Source of the DNA: Nocardia testacea NBRC 100365 | GTDB taxonomy: Bacteria > Actinomycetota > Actinomycetes > Mycobacteriales > Mycobacteriaceae | DNA: 64,000 nt | Assembly (NCBI RefSeq): GCF_000308775.1 | Contig: NZ_BAGJ01000086.1 | Span: 47,319-111,318, forward strand | Reading direction: 5' to 3' | Shown: positions 23,101-29,991 of the stretch, piece by piece | Layout of the letters: each line of letters begins with the position of its first letter | How positions within the stretch are numbered: position 1 is the stretch's first letter | The notes under the pieces: generated by a model | Databases searched by the model: none | Told to the model about the DNA's origin: nothing | What the model saw: only the letters and a program-made list of their open reading frames with translations | Position numbers and translations under genes: made by a program

Positions 23101-26100
23101 GACGACGTGGTGATCGGCACCCCCGTCGCCGGCCGCACCGAACCCGGACTCGACGACCTCGTCGGCATGTTCGTCAACACCCTCGTCCTGCGCACCCCGA
23201 TACACCCCGGCGAACCCTTCACCGACCTGCTGGCCCGCACGAAAGAAACCGACCTGCAGGCCTTCGAACACGCCGACGTCCCATTCGAACGGATCGTGGA
23301 AGAACTGAAACCGGAACGCTCCGCCGACCGGCATCCACTGTTCCAGATCGCGCTGGCTTTCCAGAACCTGTCCTCGGTCGACGTGGTGCTGCCCGACGTC
23401 ACCGTATCCCGCGCCGACGTCGACACCGGTATGTGCCAGTTCGACCTGCAACTCGTCGTCGACGACAACTACGGCAGAGGTGGGGCGCCGCAAGGCATCT
23501 CCGGCATGCTGATGTTCGCCCGCGACCTGTTCGACGAACCGACGGTCACCGGGTTCGCCCAGCGACTGATCCGGATCCTGGACGCCGTCGCCGCCGACCC
23601 GGCCACACCGGTCGGCGACCTCGACTGGCTCGACACCGACGAACACACCGCCCTCGTCTCCCGCGTCGGACCGCGCCTCGAAGGCGCACCCGCCCTGCTA
23701 CCGGACGCATTCGCCACCGCCGTCCGCGACAACGGCGACGGACTCGCCCTGATCGCCGGCGACACCACACTCACCTACACCGAACTCGACCTGCGATCGA
23801 ACCGGCTGGCACGCGCCCTCATCGAACACGGCGCCGGCCCAGAGCATCCGGTACTCGTCGCCGCCACCCGATCCATCACCTCCGTGATCGCCTGGTGGGC
23901 CGTCGTCAAATCCGGCGCCACCTACGTGCCGGTGGATCCCCGCTACCCGGCGAGCCGCATGGAACAGATGGTGACCGACTCCGGCGCCACACTCGGGGTC
24001 ACCGTCACCGCGGCCCGACCCGACCTCCCCGACTCCGTGAACTGGCTCGTCCTCGACGACGACACCGTCGCCGCGCGGATCGACGCCCTGCCCGGCGACC
24101 CCGTCACCGACGACGACCGGCACGCACCCCTGCGCGCCACCGACTCCGCCTACATCATCTTCACCTCCGGCTCCACCGGCGTACCCAAGGGCGTCGTCGT
24201 CGAGCACCGCGCAATCGCCGACTTCCTCGCCGGCCAGCACACCGCCCACCGCACCGGCCACACCTCCCGCATACTGCACTTCGCCTCCCCGTCCTTCGAC
24301 GCCTCCCTGCTGGAGATCATGCTCGCCACCGGCGGCGCCTCAACCCTCGTCCTGGCCCCGGCCGGAATGTACGGCGGCAGCGAACTCGCCGACCTCCTGC
24401 GCACCCACCACGTCACCCACGCCTTCGTGACACCCGTGGCGCTCGCCTCCGTCGACCCCACCGGACTCGACGACCTGCAGGTCGTCATGTCCGGCGGTGA
24501 GGAAGTGCCCTCGGACCTGGTGAACCGGTGGGCCGGCACCGACCACGCCGGCACCCGCGAATTCCGGGTCCTGTACGGGCCGACCGAAACCTCGGTCGTG
24601 GCCACCGCCGCCCCGCACATGCTCCCCGGCGACCGGATCCGGATCGGTGCCCCCCGCGCCGGAATGCGCGCCCTCGTCCTGGACTCCCGGCTGCGACCGG
24701 TACCCGTCGGAGTGCCCGCGGAGCTCTACCTGGCCGGCCCCGGCCTGGCCCGCGGCTACCTGAACAGGACCGCCACCAGCGCCGCCCGATTCGTCGCCTG
24801 CCCCTACGGCGAACCCGGGCAGCGCATGTACCGCACCGGCGACGTCGTGCGCTGGAACGCCGACCACGACCTGGAATTCGTCGGACGCAACGACTTCCAG
24901 ATCAAAGTTCGCGGCTTCCGGGTGGAACTCGGCGAAATCGACGCGGTCCTCAGCGCCCGCGCGGACATATCCTTCGCCGTGACCGTACCCCGCCGCGAAG
25001 GCGGGGGACCGGTACTGCTGGTGTCGTATGTGGTGCCGACTCCGGGCGCCACCGTCTCCAGCGAAGAACTCGTCACCGCCACCGCCGCCGCACTGCCGTC
25101 CTACATGGTGCCCGCCGCGGTGATGGTGCTCGACGCCATACCGCTGTCACCGAACGGCAAACTCGACCGCAAAGCCCTGCCGGCGCCGGTCTTGCAGGCC
25201 CGGCAGTTCCGGGCACCGTCCTCACCGGTCGAAGAGATCGTTGCCGGGGTGTACGCCGAGGTGCTCGGCACCGACGGACCCGTCGGCGCCGACGACGACT
25301 TCTTCGAACTGGGCGGCAACAGCCTCGTCGCCACCCGCGTCGCCGCCCGCATCGGCGCCGCGCTCGACGCCTCCGTACCCGTCGCGATGATCTTCGAAGC
25401 CCCCACCGTCGCGAAACTCGCCGCACGCGCCGAATCACACGCCGACACCGGCCGCATCGCACTCACCCCCCAACCCCGCCCCGAACACATCCCGCTGTCC
25501 TACGCCCAGCAGCGGATGTGGTTCCTGAACCGGTTCGAACCCGACTCCGCCGCCTACAGCATCCCGATCGTCATCCGGCTCACCGGCCGGCTCGACATCG
25601 ACGCCCTGCACGCCGCCGTCGACGACGTCATGACCCGCCACGAAGTACTGCGCACCATCTACCCCCACCACGACGGCGAACCCGCGCAGGTGATCCTGCC
25701 CGCCGCCGACGCCGTACCACCCATGGCCGTCGCCCCCGTCGACCGATCCGAACTGGTGGACCGGCTGTCCACCTTCGTCTCCGCGGTATTCGACCTCACC
25801 ACCGAAGTACCGTTCCGGGTACGGCTCTACGAACTCGACCACGACGAGTGGATCCTGGCCGTGGTACTGCACCACATCTCCGGCGACGGATCATCGCTGG
25901 GCCCGCTCGCCCGCGACATGATGGCCGCCTACTCGGCCCGGCTCCACCGCGAACCCCCCGCCTGGCCGCCGCTGTCGGTGCAGTACGCCGACTACGCGAT
26001 CTGGCAGCACACCGTACTGGGCACCGAACAGGACACCGATTCGCTGCTGCGCGCCCAGATCGACTACTGGACCGGGCAGCTCGCCGACCTGCCCGCCCTG

Positions 26101-29100
26101 CTGGACCTGCCCACCGACCGGCCGCGCCCGCCCGCACCGACCTACGCGGGCGCCGGCGTGCCGATCGAACTCGACGCCGAACTCCACGCGAAACTCGAAC
26201 GGGTCGCCCGCGCCCACAACACCACCTTGTTCATGGTGTTCCACGCGGCGCTGGCCGCCACCCTGGCCCGGCTCGCCAACACCGACGACCTCGCGATCGG
26301 CACCCCGTACGCGGGCCGCGGCGAACCCGAACTCGACGACCTCGTCGGCATGTTCGTCAACACCCTCGTCCTGCGCACCCGGCTCACCCCGGGCATGTCG
26401 TTCACCCAGCTGCTCGAACACGTACGCGGAACCGACCTGACCGCATTCGGGCACGCCGACGTCCCCTTCGAACGACTCGTCCAGGAACTCAACCCGGTAC
26501 GCACCCCCGCACACCACCCGCTGTTCCAGGTGATGCTGGCCTTCCAGAACCTCACCACCACCGATTTCGAACTCCCGGACCTGTCGGTCTCGGCCGTCGA
26601 AGCAGACACCGGCACCTCCCTGTTCGACCTGCAGGTCACCGTCTCCGACACCTACGACGACGCCGGCGCACCGACCGGGATCAGCGGCGCCATCACCTAC
26701 GCCACCGACCTGTTCGACAAAGCGACCGCCACCGGACTCGTCGACCGCCTGCTGCGGATGCTCGACGCGATGGCCACCGACCCCACCCGGCCCGTCCACG
26801 ACGTCGACCTGCTCGACCCCACCGAACGCGACGCCGAACTGATCTGGTGCAACACCACCGACTATCACCTCGCCCGGAACGAGACGCTGCCGTCGGTGTT
26901 CACCGCCTCGGCGCGCAGACACGCCGACCTGCCCGCAGTGACCACCGCGGACGACCGGACGCTCACCTACGCGCAGTTCGCATCCCGCGTCAACCGGCTC
27001 GCCCGGCTGCTGATCACCCGCGGTGTCGGTCCCGAAACCCTGGTAGCGCTGCGGATGCCACGCTCACTGGACCAGGTCACCGCGATGTACGCGGTCCACG
27101 CCGCCGGCGGCGGCTACGTCCCGATCGACCCCGACCACCCCGCCGAACGCATCGACTACATGCTGAACACCGCGAACCCGGTCCTCGTCCTGTCCACCCT
27201 CGACGGCCTCGACTTCTCCGGCTTCGACGACGGACCCGTCACCGACCGTGAACGTCTCACACCGCTACGGCCGGACAACATCGCCTACGTCCTGTTCACC
27301 TCCGGCTCCACCGGACGCCCCAAAGGCGTAGCGGTATCGCACCGCGCGGTGCTCAACCAACTGCACTGGATCAACGGAGCCCACTCCCTGACACCGAACG
27401 ACGTGGTCCTGCAGAAGACTCCCGCCACCTTCGACGTCTCGGTGTGGGAACTGTTCGCCACCCTGGTGGTCGGCGCGCGGATGATCATCGCGCAACCGTA
27501 CGGACACACCGACCCCGCCTATCTCGCCGACACCATCGCCGCCCACCGGGTCACCCTCACCTCCTTCGTGCCCTCCATGCTCGCGGCGTTCGCCGAGACC
27601 GCTCCCGCCGGGGCCCTGACCTCACTGAGGGCTCTGCTCGTCGGCGGTGAGGCATTCGGTCAGGACGTCGTATCCGCCGCCCGCCGGGTGATGCCCGCTA
27701 CCGAACTGCACAACCTGTACGGGCCGACCGAATTCACCCTGCACGCCACCGAACACCTGGTCACCGACGCCGACCACGGCAACGTCCCCATGGGCACGCC
27801 GGTCTGGAACGTCCGCGCCTACGTCCTGGACTCCCGGCTGCAACCCGCACCGCCCGGAGTGGCAGGCGACCTCTACCTGGCCGGTGACCAGGTCGCCCGC
27901 GGCTACCAAGATCGTCCCGGACTCACCGCCGAACGCTTCGTCGCCGACCCCTTCACCGCGGGCGAACGGCTCTACCGCACCGGTGACCTGGCACGACGCC
28001 TCCCCAACGGAGAACTGGAATACCTCGGCCGCACCGACTCGCAGGTGAAACTGCGCGGACTGCGTATCGAACTCGGCGAAATCGAAGCGGTACTCGCCGA
28101 ACACGACAGCGTGGCCCGCGCGATCGTGGCGGTGCACACCGCTGCGGCCGGGGACCAGCTCGTCGCCTACCTCGTCCCCACGACCGGCGCCGCCCTCGAC
28201 ACCGCCGCGGTCCTCGCCCACGCCGCCACCGAACTGCCCGGCTACATGGTGCCCGGCACCGTCATGGTGCTCGACACCGTGCCCTACACGGCCTCGGGCA
28301 AACTCGACCGCGCGCGGCTACCCGAACCGGAGTTCGCGGTCGGTGAATACCGGGAACCGGCGTCCTGGCTGGAAAGCGAAGTAGTCCGTGCCTACGGGCA
28401 CGTACTAGGCGTGGAACGCGTAGGGGCCGACGACGATTTCTACGCCCTCGGCGGCAACTCGCTGCGGTCGGTGCAGGTGGTCAGCGAACTGAAGAAGGAA
28501 CTCGACTACGACGTTCCGGTCAGCTGGATCCTGTCCGACCCCAGCCCCGCCGACCTCGCCAAACGCATCGAGACAGGGATGCGCTCCGGGCACACCCGGC
28601 CCGACGCGGCCACCACCTTCGGTTTCGATGTGCTGCTGCCGATCCGGGCCGACGGTGACCTGCCACCGCTGTTCTGCATCCATCCCGCGTCGGGCCTGGC
28701 CTGGAGCTACCGCCCGTTCGCCGAGTACCTGGCACCCGGCCGGCCGATCTACGGCATCCAGGCGCCCCAGATCGGCGGGGAGGTCCCCGGACCGGCCACG
28801 ATCGAGGACACCGCCCGCCGGTACTTCGCCGAGATCCGGGCCGTTCAGCCGCACGGGCCATACCATCTGCTCGGCTGGTCGCTGGGCGGGCAGATCGCGC
28901 AGGCGATCGCCGTCGAGATGCGGGCGGCGGGGGAGCAGGTCGACCTGCTGGCACTGCTGGACGCCGAAGCCGCCAATATCGATCCCGCCGAGGTCGTCAC
29001 GGTCACCGCCGGAGAACTGATCAGCAATCTCGGACCGGTACTGGGTATCGACTTCGTGGACCAGGACGCGACCCCGCAGGAAGCGGCCGACCTGATCAGG

Positions 29101-29397
29101 CGCCACCTCGGTGCCGGCTTCCCGGTCGACGCCGACATGATCCAGCGGATGACCGACGCCTACAACCAGTCCATGCGGGCGGCGAGTATCTGGCGGCCAC
29201 AAGTACTCGACGGCGATCTGCTGTACTTCACCGCGACGGTGGACCGCCGTCCCGACGCCACCGGCTGGGCGGGATGGGCACCGGTCGTCACCGGGCAGAT
29301 CACCAATATCGATATCGATGCGCCCCACCTCGCCATGACCGAGCCGGCCGCGGTCGAGGAGATCGCCCGAATCATCGACGAACGGCTGGATCGGTGA
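11200..29397 (+). CDS. Five-module non-ribosomal peptide synthetase, C-A-T-E / (C-A-T)x4 / TE
   Basis: This single protein has 6065 residues. Condensation motifs: HHIALDG (182), HHLVLDG (1714), HHVILDG (2792), HHIAGDG (3830), HHISGDG (4891). Adenylation A3 motifs (Y/F)TSGSTG begin at 655, 2186, 3264, 4321 and 5366. Phosphopantetheine serines: 1039, 2572, 3645, 4708, 5754. An epimerisation domain with HHLAVDA (1222) follows T1. The thioesterase GWSLGG has Ser5894. Specificity residues read by eye: DAETVGEIT, DASIAVHIW, DAFLAALIW, DALVMGLVV, DVWSLGLLH. A4 resembles Tyr/Trp codes, A5 loosely Ser/Thr; A1, with two acidic pocket residues, may favour a cationic side chain. C1 resembles the EntF C domain, so an acyl or aryl starter is likely. 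C4 and C5 are LCL-like. The predicted product is a capped pentapeptide with a D-residue first. GTG start with GGAGG. No MbtH partner is nearby. Confidence 0.95.
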   Translation: MTQSKRNIDSGRGRSDSSEIGPSTTTGDSASGNGSDARPDAVAFTGPPHRDILRLSAAQRGIWFAQHLAGSSPISVAQYVEIVGELQPELLLEACQAADREFGPGHLHLIEVDGEPCQYVDETTGSPASVVDLRRRADPVATAHRLMVEDYSAPLDLLRDYLMKCIVYQVGDNHYLWYQRAHHIALDGFAAVTMLHRITELYNAWVHGEDAPPATAKYLGEIIEQDLAYRGSERFDNDRKYWTEHLAGAPPVVSLAGRVSKPTIHPELVSASLPEDTARLLDSVVTERGTSVTPIVVAAFAAYLARMTGSDEVLLSLPVSGRHSAVLRRSGGMVANVVPLRVQVTDRTVGELIDATQSELTSALRRQRYRQEDIFHDMGIARDEAASFGPAVNLMMVDNEIVLGETTGRLHVLTSGPTADLFVNIYPGAGRDSTHIDFQGNPNIYSADELAGHHRRFLMFLHEFLAGGTENSVTGLPLLEARERAALLPVRGPHGAGTRLLPDILADTARRHGPGNAICTPGRTVTYTELDTRSSQLARHLITLGAGPETAVAILLRRSVESVVAAWAVAKTGAAIVQIDPEYPPARIQHMVTDSGASVAITVEEHRERLPQQVHPLILDDPGTQREYESAATGPVTDADRVRPLRPADLAYLTYTSGSTGLPKGVQVTHTGLANLIADRGDTYGIDADARVSYALSPSFDASQEQFLTCFAAGATLVIVPPDVIGGEPLTRLLAEERVTHLTLTPAVLATVDPQPLTELRVVVVGGDVCPPHVIERWTGPWSMYNEYGPTETTITAAGAPIDPDRDLTVGGPIRGVAAMVLDRTLQPVPKGTAGELYLAGPGLARGYSHRFGETAARFVADPYGDPGERMYRTGDLARWSGAGDEMTLELMGRSDFQVKIRGYRIEPGEIDAALSGHADVDLSVTVPVRNKADATVLATYVVPVHGRRIDTVELQRYARESLPPHMVPAVILPLDSLPVNAFGKLDRKALPEPDFGTAPAGRAPAGPRENLLAGLFAEVLGVAQAGADDSFFALGGDSILSIQLVARAKAAGLSFSTQDVFDAKTVAGLAAVATDAGDAPRLAELPGGGVGPMPLSPIMHAMLGRGHYDRFAQASLVQLPDHVEHADLVRALQAVLDRHDLLRAVLRGAESVDRFVDVLDRGTVDADTALTAVTLTRRDAAEVDSHLQAAADRLDPANGVLLQAVRLQDPTGPDLLWLVIHHLAVDAVSWRILLTELAQAWAQISEGGEPQFPAPSTSVRRWVHGLVEQAPARRASELGLWRGIHELGDRLLGPRRLDPQRDVVATAGRVRIRIPADITEAVLTTVPARYHGNANDPLLTALALALGEWRRRRGMAAGAELISLEGHGREEQAVPGADLSATVGWFTTRFPIRLELRDIDPEEAFAGGAAAGRAVEQVKEQLRAVPDNGIGYGMLRCLDPQGNTELGSSPEPQISFNYLGRVGVREHSGAWTPTREFTSLTATSDPRMALPALLDINAIAEPGPDGLELDATWEFAAQVLDAAEVDELAGLWVRALRALAGHIRSESAGGFTPSDFALVTVSQDEIDGWLRDYPSLTDVWPLTALQAGLLFHAIYDRDTTDGYTVQAALTFAGDVDTDRMRRAAQALVDRHDSLRTAFVESAGGPRQLVLGDTRADWQYSDLTEIPSGEARDHAFQDLADAATAPFDPARPPLLRFHLVRTGTDEYRLLVTNHHLVLDGWSMPLLIHELLTLYAAGDEPADLAAPRSYRDYLQWLHGQDRDAATQAWQRMLAGIESPTRVTGPADRAVTAPSGETGRALDAATTAAVLDLGRTHGITPNTAIQVAWALLLTALTGRSDVVFGNTVSDRPPHIPGVEYMVGLFINTLPVRVRTDPHETVADLLTRVQSEQASMLEHRHLGLAELQRATGIADMFDTVTVLESYPLDREGLSRDLGTAGLRLLDIDAQDATPYPLSLQVAPPSRDASDTEENSTYTVTLRFATDRFDTDTARILLERFELLLTQLVTDPARRVAAVSATRDSERAELFSVSGAPPVGERTLHDILSATARRYPEAPAVRSGDTTLTYRELEQRADALAHRLTERGAAPETFVALALPRSAELVVAIWAVARTGAAFVPLDPANPPERLAELLADSGSALGVTTDPILPRLPAGVDWSITDITDPIDPAAEPVTPVPLHTAGAAYLIYTSGSTGKPKAVHIAHRGLADVVAAQAEEFAATTDSVVLQVASPGFDACVSELLLAHSSGACLLVAPPEVYGGSDLEELLRAQRVTHAIITPSVLGTMDPAGLPALNTIAVVGEATDADLVDRWAPGRRLMNHYGPTETTIWATASEALRPGEPVTIGGPIRGVTAAVLDMWLRPVPLGVAGELYLGGPGLARGYYDRPATTASRFVADPRSPHGDRLYRTGDSVRWVRGRTGPELEYLGRVDQQVKIHGLRIEPGEIDAHLARHPAVARAATVAQEGPAGEPVLVSYVVPAPGTTLDVAALHEDLAGSLAHYMNPAAIVELDAMPLTPVGKIDRRALREHTFHAETAAGRPPSTPAERVMAQLFTEVLHLDTVSADSNFFTLGGDSIVSMRLVALARAAGLTLTPRDVFEGKTVAALAATARHESDAATTADLPRAAHRIEDRAYRPADFPLVTLTRPDIEQLEQRYDTLADVWPLSPMQSGIHFHSTFDPDAADNYTVQTAIGFTGRVDGRRLRAAAQAVVDRHDILRAAFTETAAGPCQIVLDHAEVRFQEVDLAVRGHDLTAEWDRIAAADAAAGFDLSAPPLIRFTLIRAESGAARLLITNHHVILDGWSMPLLLRELLDYYGAPEHIGAAGAAPSYRDYLTWLTRQDLTASKAAWAQAYADVDSPTRVARDTGPTGTTAAEVTAELPAEHLARLRTVAADAAVTVNTAVAAAWALNLRTLTGETDVIFGSAVSGRPPELPRVDQTLGMFLNTVPVRVRLDPASSLRELLTHLQDQHARMLDHHYVGLPDIHRSAGTTELFDTAVAFQSFPVDRTALQQLVESAGLQVDEITGVDATPYPLSLVVAPNQDEHETGQSLHITLRFLDHAFDTAQARAILDRFVELLHRIAHDPATRLGALTLPDQRDPVLPAPRNRYLPAGTLGDLFAATVAARPDAVAATAGPVALTYRQLDARANRLARLLLRRGGRPGTLVAAALPRSLDAIVTIWAATKAGAAFLPMDPNLPADRLEFLLSDSGATLGITDTASRPRLPDHVDWLIVDAETDGGDPALSAPVTDADRGGPIHPAHPAYVIYTSGSTGTPKGVLVAHRALADVVAAQRRILGVGPAATVLQVASPNFDASVFELLMSHGCGGRLVIAPPDVYGGPELAALIRREHITHALLTPSALATLPHEGLGELRVLASAGEPVGPELVERWAPDRAMVNLYGPSETTIWATANAALTPGEPITIGGPIGPVSATVLDTWLRPVPAGVAGELYLFGHGLADAYIGRAGLSAARFVACPFGEPGHRMYRTGDIVRRTDTDELEFVGRNDFQVKIRGNRIELGEIDAVLGARPDVAFAVTVPRTTEDRPALLVSYVVPAAGHTVFGDDLTAALTEALPAYMVPAAVLVLDELPLTANGKLDRNRLPEPVFATHEYRAPSTPVENLVAEAFQHVLGIARVGADDNFFELGGDSLSASLVVARVGAALNVRVPVRSMFETPTVAGLAAHAETLTGGDRIPLTAGVRPDPVPLSLAQQRMWFLNRFEPDSAAYNIPVMLRLTGDLDTEALATALRDVAARHEVLRTIYPETAGEPEQVTLDEPEITLDPVHVDPSVIPDAVAEFMRRGFDVTVQVPMRVALFALDTDGHTTEYLLVLVVHHIAGDGQSMGPLARDVMRAYAARTAGHPPLWEPLPVQYADFALWQRRTLGSAQDPASLMSAQLDYWRTTLAGAPDRIDLPADRPRPPVASLAGGRVPLDIDADLHSKLTELARVHGTSLFMVLHAALATVLSRLSSSDDVVIGTPVAGRTEPGLDDLVGMFVNTLVLRTPIHPGEPFTDLLARTKETDLQAFEHADVPFERIVEELKPERSADRHPLFQIALAFQNLSSVDVVLPDVTVSRADVDTGMCQFDLQLVVDDNYGRGGAPQGISGMLMFARDLFDEPTVTGFAQRLIRILDAVAADPATPVGDLDWLDTDEHTALVSRVGPRLEGAPALLPDAFATAVRDNGDGLALIAGDTTLTYTELDLRSNRLARALIEHGAGPEHPVLVAATRSITSVIAWWAVVKSGATYVPVDPRYPASRMEQMVTDSGATLGVTVTAARPDLPDSVNWLVLDDDTVAARIDALPGDPVTDDDRHAPLRATDSAYIIFTSGSTGVPKGVVVEHRAIADFLAGQHTAHRTGHTSRILHFASPSFDASLLEIMLATGGASTLVLAPAGMYGGSELADLLRTHHVTHAFVTPVALASVDPTGLDDLQVVMSGGEEVPSDLVNRWAGTDHAGTREFRVLYGPTETSVVATAAPHMLPGDRIRIGAPRAGMRALVLDSRLRPVPVGVPAELYLAGPGLARGYLNRTATSAARFVACPYGEPGQRMYRTGDVVRWNADHDLEFVGRNDFQIKVRGFRVELGEIDAVLSARADISFAVTVPRREGGGPVLLVSYVVPTPGATVSSEELVTATAAALPSYMVPAAVMVLDAIPLSPNGKLDRKALPAPVLQARQFRAPSSPVEEIVAGVYAEVLGTDGPVGADDDFFELGGNSLVATRVAARIGAALDASVPVAMIFEAPTVAKLAARAESHADTGRIALTPQPRPEHIPLSYAQQRMWFLNRFEPDSAAYSIPIVIRLTGRLDIDALHAAVDDVMTRHEVLRTIYPHHDGEPAQVILPAADAVPPMAVAPVDRSELVDRLSTFVSAVFDLTTEVPFRVRLYELDHDEWILAVVLHHISGDGSSLGPLARDMMAAYSARLHREPPAWPPLSVQYADYAIWQHTVLGTEQDTDSLLRAQIDYWTGQLADLPALLDLPTDRPRPPAPTYAGAGVPIELDAELHAKLERVARAHNTTLFMVFHAALAATLARLANTDDLAIGTPYAGRGEPELDDLVGMFVNTLVLRTRLTPGMSFTQLLEHVRGTDLTAFGHADVPFERLVQELNPVRTPAHHPLFQVMLAFQNLTTTDFELPDLSVSAVEADTGTSLFDLQVTVSDTYDDAGAPTGISGAITYATDLFDKATATGLVDRLLRMLDAMATDPTRPVHDVDLLDPTERDAELIWCNTTDYHLARNETLPSVFTASARRHADLPAVTTADDRTLTYAQFASRVNRLARLLITRGVGPETLVALRMPRSLDQVTAMYAVHAAGGGYVPIDPDHPAERIDYMLNTANPVLVLSTLDGLDFSGFDDGPVTDRERLTPLRPDNIAYVLFTSGSTGRPKGVAVSHRAVLNQLHWINGAHSLTPNDVVLQKTPATFDVSVWELFATLVVGARMIIAQPYGHTDPAYLADTIAAHRVTLTSFVPSMLAAFAETAPAGALTSLRALLVGGEAFGQDVVSAARRVMPATELHNLYGPTEFTLHATEHLVTDADHGNVPMGTPVWNVRAYVLDSRLQPAPPGVAGDLYLAGDQVARGYQDRPGLTAERFVADPFTAGERLYRTGDLARRLPNGELEYLGRTDSQVKLRGLRIELGEIEAVLAEHDSVARAIVAVHTAAAGDQLVAYLVPTTGAALDTAAVLAHAATELPGYMVPGTVMVLDTVPYTASGKLDRARLPEPEFAVGEYREPASWLESEVVRAYGHVLGVERVGADDDFYALGGNSLRSVQVVSELKKELDYDVPVSWILSDPSPADLAKRIETGMRSGHTRPDAATTFGFDVLLPIRADGDLPPLFCIHPASGLAWSYRPFAEYLAPGRPIYGIQAPQIGGEVPGPATIEDTARRYFAEIRAVQPHGPYHLLGWSLGGQIAQAIAVEMRAAGEQVDLLALLDAEAANIDPAEVVTVTAGELISNLGPVLGIDFVDQDATPQEAADLIRRHLGAGFPVDADMIQRMTDAYNQSMRAASIWRPQVLDGDLLYFTATVDRRPDATGWAGWAPVVTGQITNIDIDAPHLAMTEPAAVEEIARIIDERLDR

Positions 29398-29991
29398 AGC
29401 CGCAGAAAATACCGACCGTTTCGTAGGATAAATTTCCCGGCGAATTTTCAGCCAGGCGAAAGGTGACGCCGCGTCCGAATACGGCCAGGTCAACCGGGGA
29501 TCCACAGAACGCCAGGTTATCGGCCTAGACCAATGATTGTGATTCTTCCCCATGAGACGGAAGAATGATTGTGGCACAATACTTTCCGTGTCCCGGTCGG
29601 TCAATGGCAACTCTGCGGCAACGATGATGTCGCACACTGGCCCGACCGCAAAATCGGCCCCACGGTGCCCCCACGCTACCGTCCGGCCGCCCCGCTCGGA
29701 CCACCCCTCCCACCGGCCACCCCCGGCAAGACGGGTACCGCCCGCGGAAACATCTTCGCGACCCCCGCGATGCACCGGACCACACGACACTCGTCGACCG
29801 GACCGCGGTGAGAAGCCCCACATGAAGGTGGTGCATCGAGCTCTCGACAGGTGATCGCCCGACTCCGGCACTCCCGGCCCGCGCAACAGCGCGGCAAGGC
29901 CGGCACCCGCGCCGGTATTCGGCAGCGATGACCCAGCATGCCCAGCGGTGAACGAGAGACCGCTGGGATCGGAAATCAGTAGGAGGCGGTT
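29398..29991 (+). other. 594-base gap between the NRPS and acyl-CoA-oxidase-like genes
   Basis: No gene was recognised. The first 180 bases are AT-richer and include TAGGAT and other promoter-like hexamers. The rest is GC-rich with short meaningless frames. No strong terminator follows the NRPS. The final 50 bases hold a hairpin and the ribosome-binding site of the next gene. Confidence 0.5.
29941..29967 (+). promoter_or_regulatory. 9-bp inverted repeat in the leader of the acyl-CoA-oxidase-like gene
   Basis: CCCAGCGGT (29941-29949) and ACCGCTGGG (29959-29967) are exact complements separated by 9 bases. It ends 13 bases before AGGAGG (29981-29986) and could be an operator or an mRNA hairpin that modulates translation. 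Confidence 0.45.

Noticed and set aside
16461..27251. Very long open frames in alternative frames over the NRPS (for example 16461-18422, 21357-24500, 24528-27251)
   Set aside because: They are Arg/Pro/His-rich shadows created by the GC-rich third positions of the NRPS frame and have no domains.
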